Positions 5,101 through 12,717 of a DNA stretch of 17,951 bases are shown piece after piece; positions within the stretch are counted from its first letter, which is position 1; the number at the start of each line of letters is the position of its first letter. The DNA is from CAYVQZ01 sp964453435 (lineage in GTDB: Bacteria > Abyssobacteria > SURF-5). The translations under genes were made by a program, and so were the position numbers. The notes under the pieces are model-generated. The model saw only the letters and a program-made list of their open reading frames with translations. It was not told the origin of the DNA and searched no databases. The stretch covers positions 1 to 17,951 of the forward strand of contig CAYVQZ010000075.1 of NCBI GenBank assembly GCA_964453435.1. The letters run 5' to 3'.

Positions 5101-6843
5101 TTATGTTGCGGCCTTGGCTTTGCCGGTTCGTTTTGCTCTGCTCCTGAATTCGTTCACATGTTGCTTTATGGCTTTCTTGTCGAATTTCCCGACGCTGGTC
5201 TTGGGGATTTCGTTCGTTATCAGGACATAGTCGGGAAGCATCCACTTGGTAATCTTGCCTTTTTCGACTCCTTCGGTTTCCAGAAACTTCATTATTTCTT
5301 CCACGCCTTCGGCAGCGCCGGGAACCAGGCGGATTATGGCCATGGGCCGTTCTCCCCACGTTTCGTCCGGCACACCCACATAAACCGCTTCGAGGATGAA
5401 GTCGGCCGTGGCGGTCAGGTTTTCGAGCAGGACGGTCGGAACCATCTCCGCGCCGCTTCGGATCATATCCGACACCCTGTCAACGATTGTGATGTATCCC
5501 TCCGAGTCAATCTTGGCGACGTCGCCGGTGTGGAACCAACCGTCTTTCCACACTTCGGCGGTTTTTTCGGGTTCCTTAAAGTACTGTTCCATCACCCACG
5601 GCCCCCTCATAACGATTTCCCCGATTGTTTCATTATCCGGGGGTACCGGATTTCCGGCTTCATCGACCACTTCCACCTCGAGGCCCGGCATGGGTAATCC
5701 TGTCCGCACCCTGACTTCGTCGAGCTTTTCTTTGGGCCGGTCCTTCATTGATTTTTTCACAAAGCTTGCAATCGTTGTCGGGGCCGTCTCGGTCATTCCG
5801 TATCCCGAGGCGGCGGTGAAACCGGGAATCAGTTTCTCGGCCTTTGTTTTCAGTCCGAGGGGCAGAGCGGCTCCTCCGACGCTGACGTTTCTCAAACTGC
5901 TCAGGTCGTATCTATGAAGGTTTTCATATTCCACGAGCATAGCCAGCATTGTCGGGACGACGCCCGAGGTTGTCACTCGCTCGGTTTGAACCAGCTCGCA
6001 GAAACCGTCCACGGTGAATCTGCCCGGGAGAACAATCTTGTGCGCGCCGAAGGCGGAGATAAAGGGCGCTCCCCAGCCGTGGATATGAAACAGGGGAGTG
6101 TTGAACATTGTGACCGATGACTCCCCGAGGCGCGGGTTCGAGGGGTCCGAATTCCAACTGCGTCCGAGCGTGACGTGTAATGTGAACAGGTAGAGCTGCC
6201 TGTGCGTGAACATTACGCCCTTCGGCAAGCCTGTTGTGGCGGTGGTGTAGCAAAGCGTCGCATAGGTATTCTCGTCGAGCAGCGGCCACCGAAATTCACT
6301 GCTCCCGTCTTTCAGGAGTTCCTCATACTCATAGAGCGGCTGAATCTTCGTCTCCGGTTTTCCGGGTTTATCCGACATATATACAAATTTCTCGACAACC
6401 GGTTCGATTTCTTCGTAAATTCGCTCCAGCAGCGGCAGAAACACGTCGTCGAAAAATATCACCTTGTCCCCGGAATGCTTGATGGTGTGGGTGATATGTT
6501 CCGGCGACAACCGCACGTTTATCGGATGCAAAACCGCTCCGATACAGGGCACGGCATAATAAAGTTCCAGATGCCGATGATGGTTCAAGGCCATCGTCGC
6601 CACTCGGTCGCCCGGCTTGCCGGCCGAACCCGCCTTTACGCTCAGAGGCTCCTTCAGAGCATGCGCCAGAATGCACGTTCGCTCATACCACCCCATCCAG
6701 GTGAACCGGAAATAGTCGCCCGAGTCTGGGTTTCTGTAGACGATGCCTGTTTCGTTCGGATAAAGACGAACGGGGCGTTTCATGAAGGTCGTGAGCAAAA
6801 GTGGATAGTGGGTGCTGAATTCCGGATAAGTTTGAGTTTCCAC
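5101..6843 (-). CDS. AMP-forming fatty-acyl-CoA ligase (AlkK-like)
   Basis: A 580-aa acyl-adenylate/CoA ligase of the ANL superfamily. It should activate a medium- or long-chain carboxylic acid with ATP and CoA. Motifs in order, numbered from the GTG: P-loop YTTATTGLPKGV at 199-210 (the usual SG is TA), YGMTET at 348-353, GWFHTGD at 435-441, the hinge/A8 region VDRVSDMIRSGAE at 454-466, and the catalytic lysine in PKTSVGKFDKK near 553. The A8 and A10 wording resembles AlkK-type medium/long-chain ligases. The GTG at 6843 is preferred because AAGGGGG lies just before it, while the in-frame ATG at 6885 has no SD and coincides with the expected transcription start. The Rieske-like gene follows 32 bp downstream. 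The acid substrate is unknown. Confidence 0.92.
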   Translation of the reverse strand: METQTYPEFSTHYPLLLTTFMKRPVRLYPNETGIVYRNPDSGDYFRFTWMGWYERTCILAHALKEPLSVKAGSAGKPGDRVATMALNHHRHLELYYAVPCIGAVLHPINVRLSPEHITHTIKHSGDKVIFFDDVFLPLLERIYEEIEPVVEKFVYMSDKPGKPETKIQPLYEYEELLKDGSSEFRWPLLDENTYATLCYTTATTGLPKGVMFTHRQLYLFTLHVTLGRSWNSDPSNPRLGESSVTMFNTPLFHIHGWGAPFISAFGAHKIVLPGRFTVDGFCELVQTERVTTSGVVPTMLAMLVEYENLHRYDLSSLRNVSVGGAALPLGLKTKAEKLIPGFTAASGYGMTETAPTTIASFVKKSMKDRPKEKLDEVRVRTGLPMPGLEVEVVDEAGNPVPPDNETIGEIVMRGPWVMEQYFKEPEKTAEVWKDGWFHTGDVAKIDSEGYITIVDRVSDMIRSGAEMVPTVLLENLTATADFILEAVYVGVPDETWGERPMAIIRLVPGAAEGVEEIMKFLETEGVEKGKITKWMLPDYVLITNEIPKTSVGKFDKKAIKQHVNEFRSRAKRTGKAKAAT

Positions 6844-6890
6844 TGCTCCCCCTTTTTTTCGGAATAAGCCCGTGGCTTCGAACATTTGAG

Positions 6891-6920
6891 ACTATACTTC
6901 ATCATGGCTGGACATGTCAA
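6891..6920 (-). promoter_or_regulatory. Sigma-70-type promoter for acyl-CoA ligase operon
   Basis: On the minus strand a consensus TTGACA (6920-6915) is followed after 18 bp by TATAGT (6896-6891), a 5/6 match to TATAAT. Transcription should begin at about 6882-6886. That leaves roughly 40 nt of leader before the GTG start at 6843 and would put the upstream ATG at 6885 at or outside the mRNA 5' end. Confidence 0.65.
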
Positions 6921-7006
6921 AACGCACAGTGCGACAGGAACTTAAGGGCACAACTACATTCAGGGGCGACGTTCGACCGCAAAATCCGCTTTCGTGGCGC
7001 CGGTGC

Positions 7007-7035
7007 TTGACACGGCGAGGCATTTTTGATAATTT
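7007..7035 (+). promoter_or_regulatory. Probable promoter for the aminotransferase-serA cluster
   Basis: A consensus TTGACA at 7007-7012 is followed by AT-rich GATAATTT at 7028-7035. Either GATAAT after a 15-bp spacer or TAATTT after 17 bp could serve as the -10; neither is ideal. Transcription would start near 7041, about 210 nt before the first start codon. Confidence 0.5.
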
Positions 7036-7252
7036 ATTGAATCTACCAGAGGAATTCGGTTGATGCCTGCAACGGATTGTCGAGTTTCCCCTCTATCCTC
7101 CTTTCGATGATAGGCGGGCCTGGTTGAGGGTCTTCGGATTGCCGAGAATTCTCCCGCAGAGCCCGCGGCCTTTTTACAAAGGGTGGCTGAGGGGATTTTG
7201 TACAGGACACCTTTCAGCCGCTCTTTCGAGCTGCCGGAAAAAGGGAAGAAAC

Positions 7253-8386
7253 ATGAAGAAATATCTGTTGATGGCGCCGGGGCCGACGTCGCTGCCGCCG
7301 CGGGTATCGCTCGCAATGGCGAAGCCGGTTATCCACCACCGGACCGCAGAATTCAGAGCTATCCTCAAGGAAATATATGAGAACCTGCAGCATGTTCTCC
7401 AGACCGGGAACCCGGTGCTTCTGTTTGCGGCGTCGGGAACGGGGGCCATGGAAGCCGCCGTTGTCAATACCCTTTCGCAGGGCGACCATGCGGTAGTCAT
7501 ACGCGGTGGCAAATTCGGCGAGCGATGGGGTGAATTATGCGAGGCATATGGTGTGAATGCCATTAACATCGATGTCGAGTGGGGCCGGGCGGTCGAGCCA
7601 TCGACAGTCGAATCGGTTCTAAAGCAGAACCCGGCGACAAGGGCAGTGTTCGCGACGCTGTGCGAGACCAGCACCTGCGTTCGCACGGATATAGCCGCTC
7701 TCGGAAGAGCCGTTTCAGGAAGCGACGCGCTCCTGGTGGTTGATGCAATCAGCGGGCTGTGCGCCGATGAACTCAAGGCCGACGAGTGGGGCGTAGATAT
7801 CGTTGTGGGGGGTTCCCAGAAAGCGCTGATGCTTCCGCCGGGGCTTTCTTTTGTCAGTGTAAGCGCCAAGGCGCGGCATGCCATCGAAAAATCGAATTTG
7901 CCCAAATTCTATTTCTCATTTCCCAAGGCCCTGAAAGGCCTCGAAAAGAACGATACACCGTTTACCTCGGCGGTATCATTGATTTACGGGTTACGCGAGT
8001 CCTTGTCCCTTATTTGGGAGGAAGGCCTGGAGAACGTTATTCAACGGCATGCCCGTCTGGCGGCGGCAACTCGCCAAGCCGCCGCGGCGCTCAAGTTGGA
8101 CCTGCTTTCGCAGTCGCCCTCGAATGTGGCAACAGCCATGTTCATGCCGGCCGGCATCGATGCCGATGCCGTTCGAAAAAAAATGGCGGATGAATTCGGC
8201 ATAACCGTTGCCGGCGGACAGGGCAAGCTGAAAGGGAAGATAATCCGCGTCGCTCATCTCGGATACTGCGACGAGACCGACGTGATAGCCGCCGTCTCGG
8301 CGCTAGAGAGAATGTTGATTGAGTTCGGTCACAAATGTGAGTTGGGGGCGGGAGTAACCGCGGCGGAAAAATCACTTTCGGGTTGA
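7253..8386 (+). CDS. Class V aminotransferase, likely phosphoserine aminotransferase
   Basis: A 377-aa PLP enzyme of the alanine-glyoxylate/serine-glyoxylate aminotransferase group (class V, fold type I). MAPGPTSLPPRV (7-18) is the family's N-terminal signature; SGTGAMEAAV (61-70) lies in the cofactor-binding region; DAISG has the PLP-ring Asp164; GGSQKAL carries the Schiff-base Lys190; and IRVAHLGYC (331-339) holds the carboxylate-binding Arg. It ends 6 bp before serA, so it very probably transaminates 3-phosphohydroxypyruvate, as proposed for class V enzymes beside serA in Thermotoga and some other bacteria and archaea that lack a classical SerC. The gene alone would read as alanine-glyoxylate aminotransferase. 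The start is the ATG at 7253 with SD AAGGGAAG. Family is certain; the phosphoserine role is inferred from context. Confidence 0.92.
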   Translation: MKKYLLMAPGPTSLPPRVSLAMAKPVIHHRTAEFRAILKEIYENLQHVLQTGNPVLLFAASGTGAMEAAVVNTLSQGDHAVVIRGGKFGERWGELCEAYGVNAINIDVEWGRAVEPSTVESVLKQNPATRAVFATLCETSTCVRTDIAALGRAVSGSDALLVVDAISGLCADELKADEWGVDIVVGGSQKALMLPPGLSFVSVSAKARHAIEKSNLPKFYFSFPKALKGLEKNDTPFTSAVSLIYGLRESLSLIWEEGLENVIQRHARLAAATRQAAAALKLDLLSQSPSNVATAMFMPAGIDADAVRKKMADEFGITVAGGQGKLKGKIIRVAHLGYCDETDVIAAVSALERMLIEFGHKCELGAGVTAAEKSLSG

Positions 8387-8392
8387 ATAACC

Positions 8393-9985
8393 ATGGCCGG
8401 AAAAATGAGAATCCTGATCAGTGACCCGCTCGCCGAGCAAGGGGTCGATGTAATCCGTCGGCATGACAACTTCGAAGTCGACATCAAAACCAAACAGTCG
8501 CCGGACGAGCTCCTTGCAGCGATTTCCGCTTACGATGGCCTTATCGTGCGGAGCCAGACCAAGGTCACGGCGGGGGTCATCGAGGCGGGGAGAAGGCTGA
8601 AAGTCATAGGACGAGCGGGCGTCGGCCTCGACAATATCGACGTTCCGGCCGCCACCAAGCATGGAATCATAGTGGTGAATGCCCCCGGCGGAAACACCAT
8701 TTCCACCGCCGAGCACACCATCTCGATGATGCTTGCTCTGGCGCGCAACATTCCGCAGGCGTGCGCGTCGTTGCGAAGTCGCGAGTGGGACCGCAAAAAA
8801 TTCACCGGAGCCGAGGTGTATGGGAAGACGCTGGGTATAATCGGGCTTGGCAGAATCGGAAGCGAGGTTGCTCGTCGTGCGAACGGATTGGGTATGAAGG
8901 TCATCGGCTTCGACCCGATTCTTTCACCGGAACGCGCGCAATCGGTAAATGTCGAACCCGTGGACTTCGAGTATCTTCTTAAGAATTCCGATTTCATTAC
9001 CTTGCACGTGCCGCTGAACGAACAAACAAAGAACCTGATTTCCCGGCAGCAGCTCGATATGATGAAGCCCGACGCGCGTATCATCAATTGTGCGCGCGGC
9101 GGAATCATCAATGAACAGGCGTTGGCAGATGCGGTGAAAGCGAAGAGAATTGCGGGCGTCGCGCTTGATGTTTTCGAGCAGGAGCCGCCGCTCGAAAGCC
9201 CGCTGCTGGCATTGGACTCCGTGATTGTCACACCTCATCTGGGAGCGTCGACGGAAGAGGCCCAGGTCAACGTCGCATGCGAGGTGGCCGACCAGGTCAT
9301 TCGCGCCCTGAACGGAGAACCCGTCCCCTATGCCGTCAACGTTCCGCCGATAGACCCGAAAGTGTACAGGGAGTTGAAGCCATATCTGGAACTTGCGGAA
9401 AAACTGGGACGTTTCCAGGCGCAGTACCCGGCGGGCGCAGTTCGCGAACTCGTCATAGAAGTCTTTGGGGAAATCGAACGTTTTGATGTGCGCCCGGTTC
9501 GCACCGCAGTGATAAAAGGTTTTCTCGAGGTTTTTCTGCACGAAAACGTCAATTACGTAAATGCGCCCGTTCTTATTGCCGACAGGAAAATAGTTGTGAC
9601 CGAGCGTAAAGGCCAGATGTTACGGGATTACGCCAATTTGGTAACGGTCCGCGCGATAACGGATAAGGAAGAATGCTCGGTCGCCGGCACGCTTTTCAGT
9701 CTTACTACCCCACGAATCGTGCGGCTGAACGATTTTCATCTTGATGCCTGGCCCGAGGGCGTTGTGCTGCTCTGTCTGAACGAGGATAAACCCGGTATCA
9801 TCGGCAATCTCGGCACACTAATGGCCGAAAACGGCATCAACATAGGCGCAATGACACTGGGGAGAACTCGGCGAGGCGGTCAGGCCGCAACCATCCTGAA
9901 CCTGGATTCCGAACTCACGAGCGAAATCATAGAACAAATCAAACAAATACCATACATTAATGACGCAAAGGCCGTGAAGCTCTGA
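8393..9985 (+). CDS. serA: D-3-phosphoglycerate dehydrogenase
   Basis: A 530-aa type I phosphoglycerate dehydrogenase. It oxidises 3-phosphoglycerate to 3-phosphohydroxypyruvate with NAD+, the first committed step of serine synthesis, in the cytosol. The nucleotide-binding motif is GIIGLGRIGSEVA (148-160). Catalytic residues fit Arg235 (NCARGG), Glu264 (FEQEPP) and His282 (TPHLGAST). After the catalytic domain comes the intervening ASB-type domain (about 325-450), then a C-terminal ACT domain (about 455-530, VVLLCLNEDKPGIIGNLG), which in relatives binds serine for feedback inhibition. Length matches the long bacterial/plant type. It begins only 6 bp after the aminotransferase stop and has no clear SD, so it is probably translated by coupling; the ATG at 8405 is an alternative start. 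Confidence 0.97.
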   Translation: MAGKMRILISDPLAEQGVDVIRRHDNFEVDIKTKQSPDELLAAISAYDGLIVRSQTKVTAGVIEAGRRLKVIGRAGVGLDNIDVPAATKHGIIVVNAPGGNTISTAEHTISMMLALARNIPQACASLRSREWDRKKFTGAEVYGKTLGIIGLGRIGSEVARRANGLGMKVIGFDPILSPERAQSVNVEPVDFEYLLKNSDFITLHVPLNEQTKNLISRQQLDMMKPDARIINCARGGIINEQALADAVKAKRIAGVALDVFEQEPPLESPLLALDSVIVTPHLGASTEEAQVNVACEVADQVIRALNGEPVPYAVNVPPIDPKVYRELKPYLELAEKLGRFQAQYPAGAVRELVIEVFGEIERFDVRPVRTAVIKGFLEVFLHENVNYVNAPVLIADRKIVVTERKGQMLRDYANLVTVRAITDKEECSVAGTLFSLTTPRIVRLNDFHLDAWPEGVVLLCLNEDKPGIIGNLGTLMAENGINIGAMTLGRTRRGGQAATILNLDSELTSEIIEQIKQIPYINDAKAVKL

Positions 9986-10034
9986 ATCGGAGGCATGCCG
10001 AACCCTCTTTTCAATCCTCGTTCTGGCGTAAAGA

Positions 10035-11027
10035 ATGAAATCCAAAACAATCCTGGTTACCGGAGGCGCTGGTTACATAGGGAGCCATGCCGTCAAGGAG
10101 CTGCTCAGGCGCGGCTTTCAAACGGTAACCCTCGATAATCTCTCCACGGGACATCGCGACCTCATTTCTGGCGGCGCCTTTGTGGAAGCCGACCTTCGCG
10201 ATACAGAGTCCGTCCGTCGGGCTTTCTCGGAACACTCGGTCGAAGCCGTCATGCATTTTGCAGCTTCGTGTTACGTCGGTGAATCTGTCGAGCAGCCCAC
10301 GAAATATTATATAAATAACGTCGTGGGCGGCTTGAACCTTCTGGCCGCAATGCTCGAGCGGAAAGTGGAGTTCCTGATTTTCTCGTCCACCTGCGCCGTT
10401 TATGGCAATCCTGTGACGATTCCCATTACGGAAGAACATCCTCAACACCCAATCAATCCATACGGCCAGACCAAGTCGCTTTTCGAGGATATCCTGCGAA
10501 GTCACGACCGCGTTTATGGCCTCCGCTCCGTCAGCCTCCGCTATTTTAATGCAGCCGGAGATGATCCCGAAGGGGGCATCGGCGAGGTCCATGACCCGGA
10601 AACTCATCTCATCCCATTGGCTCTCGATGCCGCCCTCGGGCGGAGGCGGCGCCTCTCCATCTACGGAGCTGACTACAACACGCCCGACGGCACGTGCATC
10701 CGAGACTACATCCATGTGTGCGACCTCGTCGACGCGCACATCCGGTGTCTTGAGTACCTGTTTGAGGGAGGCCCGACCAACGCCTTTAATCTTGGAACCG
10801 GCAGGGGGCGCTCGGTGGCGGAGGTCATCGAAGCGGCCGAACGCGTGACGGGCCGCAGGATACCGAAGGTGAATTCGCAACGCCGGCCGGGAGACCCCCC
10901 CGAACTTGTGGCAAGCGCCGAGAAGATTAAAAGGCAACTGGGCTGGTCGCCGAAACATTCCAGCCTCGATGAGATTCTGACAACCGCGTGGAAATGGCAG
11001 CAGAATCTTCGTTCACGGGGCCGGTAG
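10035..11027 (+). CDS. galE: UDP-glucose 4-epimerase
   Basis: A 330-aa extended short-chain dehydrogenase. It interconverts UDP-glucose and UDP-galactose (or their N-acetyl forms) using bound NAD. TGGAGYIGSH (9-18) is the G-x-x-G-x-x-G NAD motif. FSSTCAVYG (117-124) holds the catalytic Ser/Thr, and YGQTK gives the Y143-x3-K147 pair. RYFNAAG (169-175) and the CIRDYIHVCDL substrate region (221-231) are typical of GalE. Length is standard. It follows serA by 49 bp and precedes the TMTC-like membrane gene by 21 bp, so it may supply a nucleotide sugar for envelope glycans. The ATG has little SD. Whether it prefers Glc/Gal or GlcNAc/GalNAc cannot be read from the sequence. Confidence 0.95.
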   Translation: MKSKTILVTGGAGYIGSHAVKELLRRGFQTVTLDNLSTGHRDLISGGAFVEADLRDTESVRRAFSEHSVEAVMHFAASCYVGESVEQPTKYYINNVVGGLNLLAAMLERKVEFLIFSSTCAVYGNPVTIPITEEHPQHPINPYGQTKSLFEDILRSHDRVYGLRSVSLRYFNAAGDDPEGGIGEVHDPETHLIPLALDAALGRRRRLSIYGADYNTPDGTCIRDYIHVCDLVDAHIRCLEYLFEGGPTNAFNLGTGRGRSVAEVIEAAERVTGRRIPKVNSQRRPGDPPELVASAEKIKRQLGWSPKHSSLDEILTTAWKWQQNLRSRGR

Positions 11028-11048
11028 TTTGCGCCATGGAGTGGTGGA

Positions 11049-12632
11049 ATGTCGATATCGGAGAAATCCGGCCACGCCTGCATCCTCGTAGCTGTTCTTT
11101 CCATCGTCGTTTTTGCCAATTCTCTCGCCAACGATTTCGTCTGGGACGATAAAGAACTGATCGTCGCAAACCCGGCCATGCGTTCACTGGCCGGAATCGG
11201 TCAATTTTTTTCCGGCCATTTCTGGTCGCAATCGGAGCAACCAAGCGCGCAGGGCTATTATCGCCCCATCATTCTGCTATCGTATGCCGTCGACCATTCA
11301 GTTTGGGGACTCAACCCGTTCGGCTTTCATTTGAGCAACGTCGCATGGCACGCCATTGCAACGATGCTGCTGTGCGTCCTGATTCGAAAGATAACCGCGT
11401 CTTCGCTCGCCGCCCTTTTGGGAGGAGCCCTGTTTGCCGTACATCCCCTTCACGTCGAGTCGGTGACGTTCATCTCGGGCCGGACAGATGTCATAGCCGC
11501 GGCATTCATCCTGTGCGCGATGATTTTTTTTCTTGAGGCCCGGAATCGCGGGGCCGCCTCGTTCAGGTTTTTGATTTGCTTGCTGTTCTTTGTCCTCGCA
11601 CTGTTGTCGAAAGAAGTTGCAGTCGTCTTGCCGGCAATGCTTCTCGTGTATGAGTTCACGGTGGAACGGCGCGAAAATCGGCGACGCCTCGTTCTTATGC
11701 ATGCGGCCTTCTGGATAGCGGCGGGCACATATGCGCTGGTCAGGTTCGGATTGCTCGATATCGCGCCCCGACTCCATGACAGGCTGAACGCTCAACAAAT
11801 CCTCTATACGATGCCTTTTGTCTTGGCCGATTATGCCCGCCTCCTTTTGTTCCCGTTCAATCTTTGCGCAGACTATGCGGTGGAGTTGCGAAATGCGGCG
11901 ACCCCTGCCAATCTGGGCATGCTCCTGGCAGCCTCGCTCTTCTGCGCACTCGTCGTGATTCTGGTCCTAAAGCGAAGGATCGCTGGTTTTTTCACTGCAT
12001 GGATTGTGGCGTTTCTTCTTCCCGTTCTCCAGATAGTTCCCATTTCTGTGTTGAAGGCCGAACGGTTTCTCTACGTGCCGTCCGTTGGGTTCTGCGCGCT
12101 GGCGGGACTGGCCGCCGCATCAACGTACAAGGCAGCGGGGCTGAAGGCTAAAAAGGTTCTCGCCGTTGTCATCGCACTCGTTATCCTGGCTTTTTCCGCC
12201 CGGACCGTAACCCGAAACCGTGTCTGGAGCGACGAGTTCACGCTCTACCGCGTAACGGAGCAGTGCGCCCCGAATAATTTCCGCGTCCAATATAATCTTG
12301 GGAACGCCTATTATCGACGGGGAGATTTGGACCGAGCCCTCCGTCATACCGAGCTCGCTTATCGGCTCGAGCCCGATTTTCCGCAAATCAACTATAATTT
12401 AGGGGTAATCTATGGCGAGACGGGCAGGCTTTCGGATGCGGAACGAATGTATCGCCGCGCAATCGGCCTCGACCCGTCATATGCGCTCGCCCACAACAAC
12501 CTCGCGCTCGTGCTGTATCAGAAAGGACAATATACTGAGGCCAAAAGGGAATGGCAAAAGGCTCTTTCATTAGACCCGACCCTTGAATCGGCGCGGGAAG
12601 GACTGCGCCTGCCGGGGGCTGAACAACAATGA
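11049..12632 (+). CDS. TMTC-like membrane glycosyltransferase with C-terminal TPRs
   Basis: A 527-aa protein with many membrane segments over residues 8-385 (for example 8-27, 97-113, 119-132, 149-162, 174-200, 215-232, 286-306, 312-330, 370-386), then three tetratricopeptide repeats at about 411-444, 445-478 and 479-512 (NLGNAYYRRGDLDRAL, NLGVIYGETGRLSDAE, NLALVLYQKGQYTEAK). The acidic pair in NDFVWDDKELI (28-38) in the first loop, YYRPIILLSY (70-79), HPLHVESVTFISGRTD (132-147) and AERFLYVPSVGFC (337-349) are typical of the TMTC/DUF1736 family. Animal members are GT-C fold O-mannosyltransferases; bacterial members are barely studied. SD GGAGTGGTGGA precedes the ATG. Its position after galE suggests a role in glycan transfer, but this is inference. 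Confidence 0.85.
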   Translation: MSISEKSGHACILVAVLSIVVFANSLANDFVWDDKELIVANPAMRSLAGIGQFFSGHFWSQSEQPSAQGYYRPIILLSYAVDHSVWGLNPFGFHLSNVAWHAIATMLLCVLIRKITASSLAALLGGALFAVHPLHVESVTFISGRTDVIAAAFILCAMIFFLEARNRGAASFRFLICLLFFVLALLSKEVAVVLPAMLLVYEFTVERRENRRRLVLMHAAFWIAAGTYALVRFGLLDIAPRLHDRLNAQQILYTMPFVLADYARLLLFPFNLCADYAVELRNAATPANLGMLLAASLFCALVVILVLKRRIAGFFTAWIVAFLLPVLQIVPISVLKAERFLYVPSVGFCALAGLAAASTYKAAGLKAKKVLAVVIALVILAFSARTVTRNRVWSDEFTLYRVTEQCAPNNFRVQYNLGNAYYRRGDLDRALRHTELAYRLEPDFPQINYNLGVIYGETGRLSDAERMYRRAIGLDPSYALAHNNLALVLYQKGQYTEAKREWQKALSLDPTLESAREGLRLPGAEQQ

Positions 12633-12637
12633 ACCGC

Positions 12638-12666
12638 TTGCCGAAAAATCACGATTTAAATATAAT
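12638..12666 (+). promoter_or_regulatory. Promoter for the SEC-C gene
   Basis: TTGCCG (4/6 match to TTGACA) and a perfect TATAAT are spaced by exactly 17 bp, ending about 50 bp before the SEC-C start codon. The spacer contains the inverted repeat AAATC-AC-GATTT. The promoter lies immediately after the stop of the TMTC-like gene, so the SEC-C gene probably forms its own unit. Confidence 0.6.
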
Positions 12667-12717
12667 AAAATAAGGCGGGAGACAATAGGACAGCAGAATA
12701 GATAATGGTGAATCAAT

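Larger units (their letters stand above)
6844..7252. other. Divergent promoter region: acyl-CoA ligase / serine genes
   Basis: This gene-free 409-bp stretch carries a promoter in each direction, at 6891-6920 on the minus strand and 7007-7035 on the plus strand. The plus transcript would have a leader of about 210 nt before the aminotransferase. An in-frame TTG extension starting at 7124 is not supported, because the real ATG has its own SD. The leader holds a GAGAATTCTC palindrome near 7143 and a short CCGC/GCGG hairpin followed by CTTTTT near 7157-7176. These might attenuate transcription, but the structure is weak. Confidence 0.5.

Noticed and set aside
5075..5359. N-terminal extension of the Rieske-like protein
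   Set aside because: Lies inside the acyl-CoA ligase gene in another frame, Arg-rich shadow sequence; the SD-backed ATG at 5068 is the better start.
7124..7252. N-terminal extension of the aminotransferase
   Set aside because: Starts at TTG without SD; the ATG at 7253 has an SD and begins exactly where the family signature begins.
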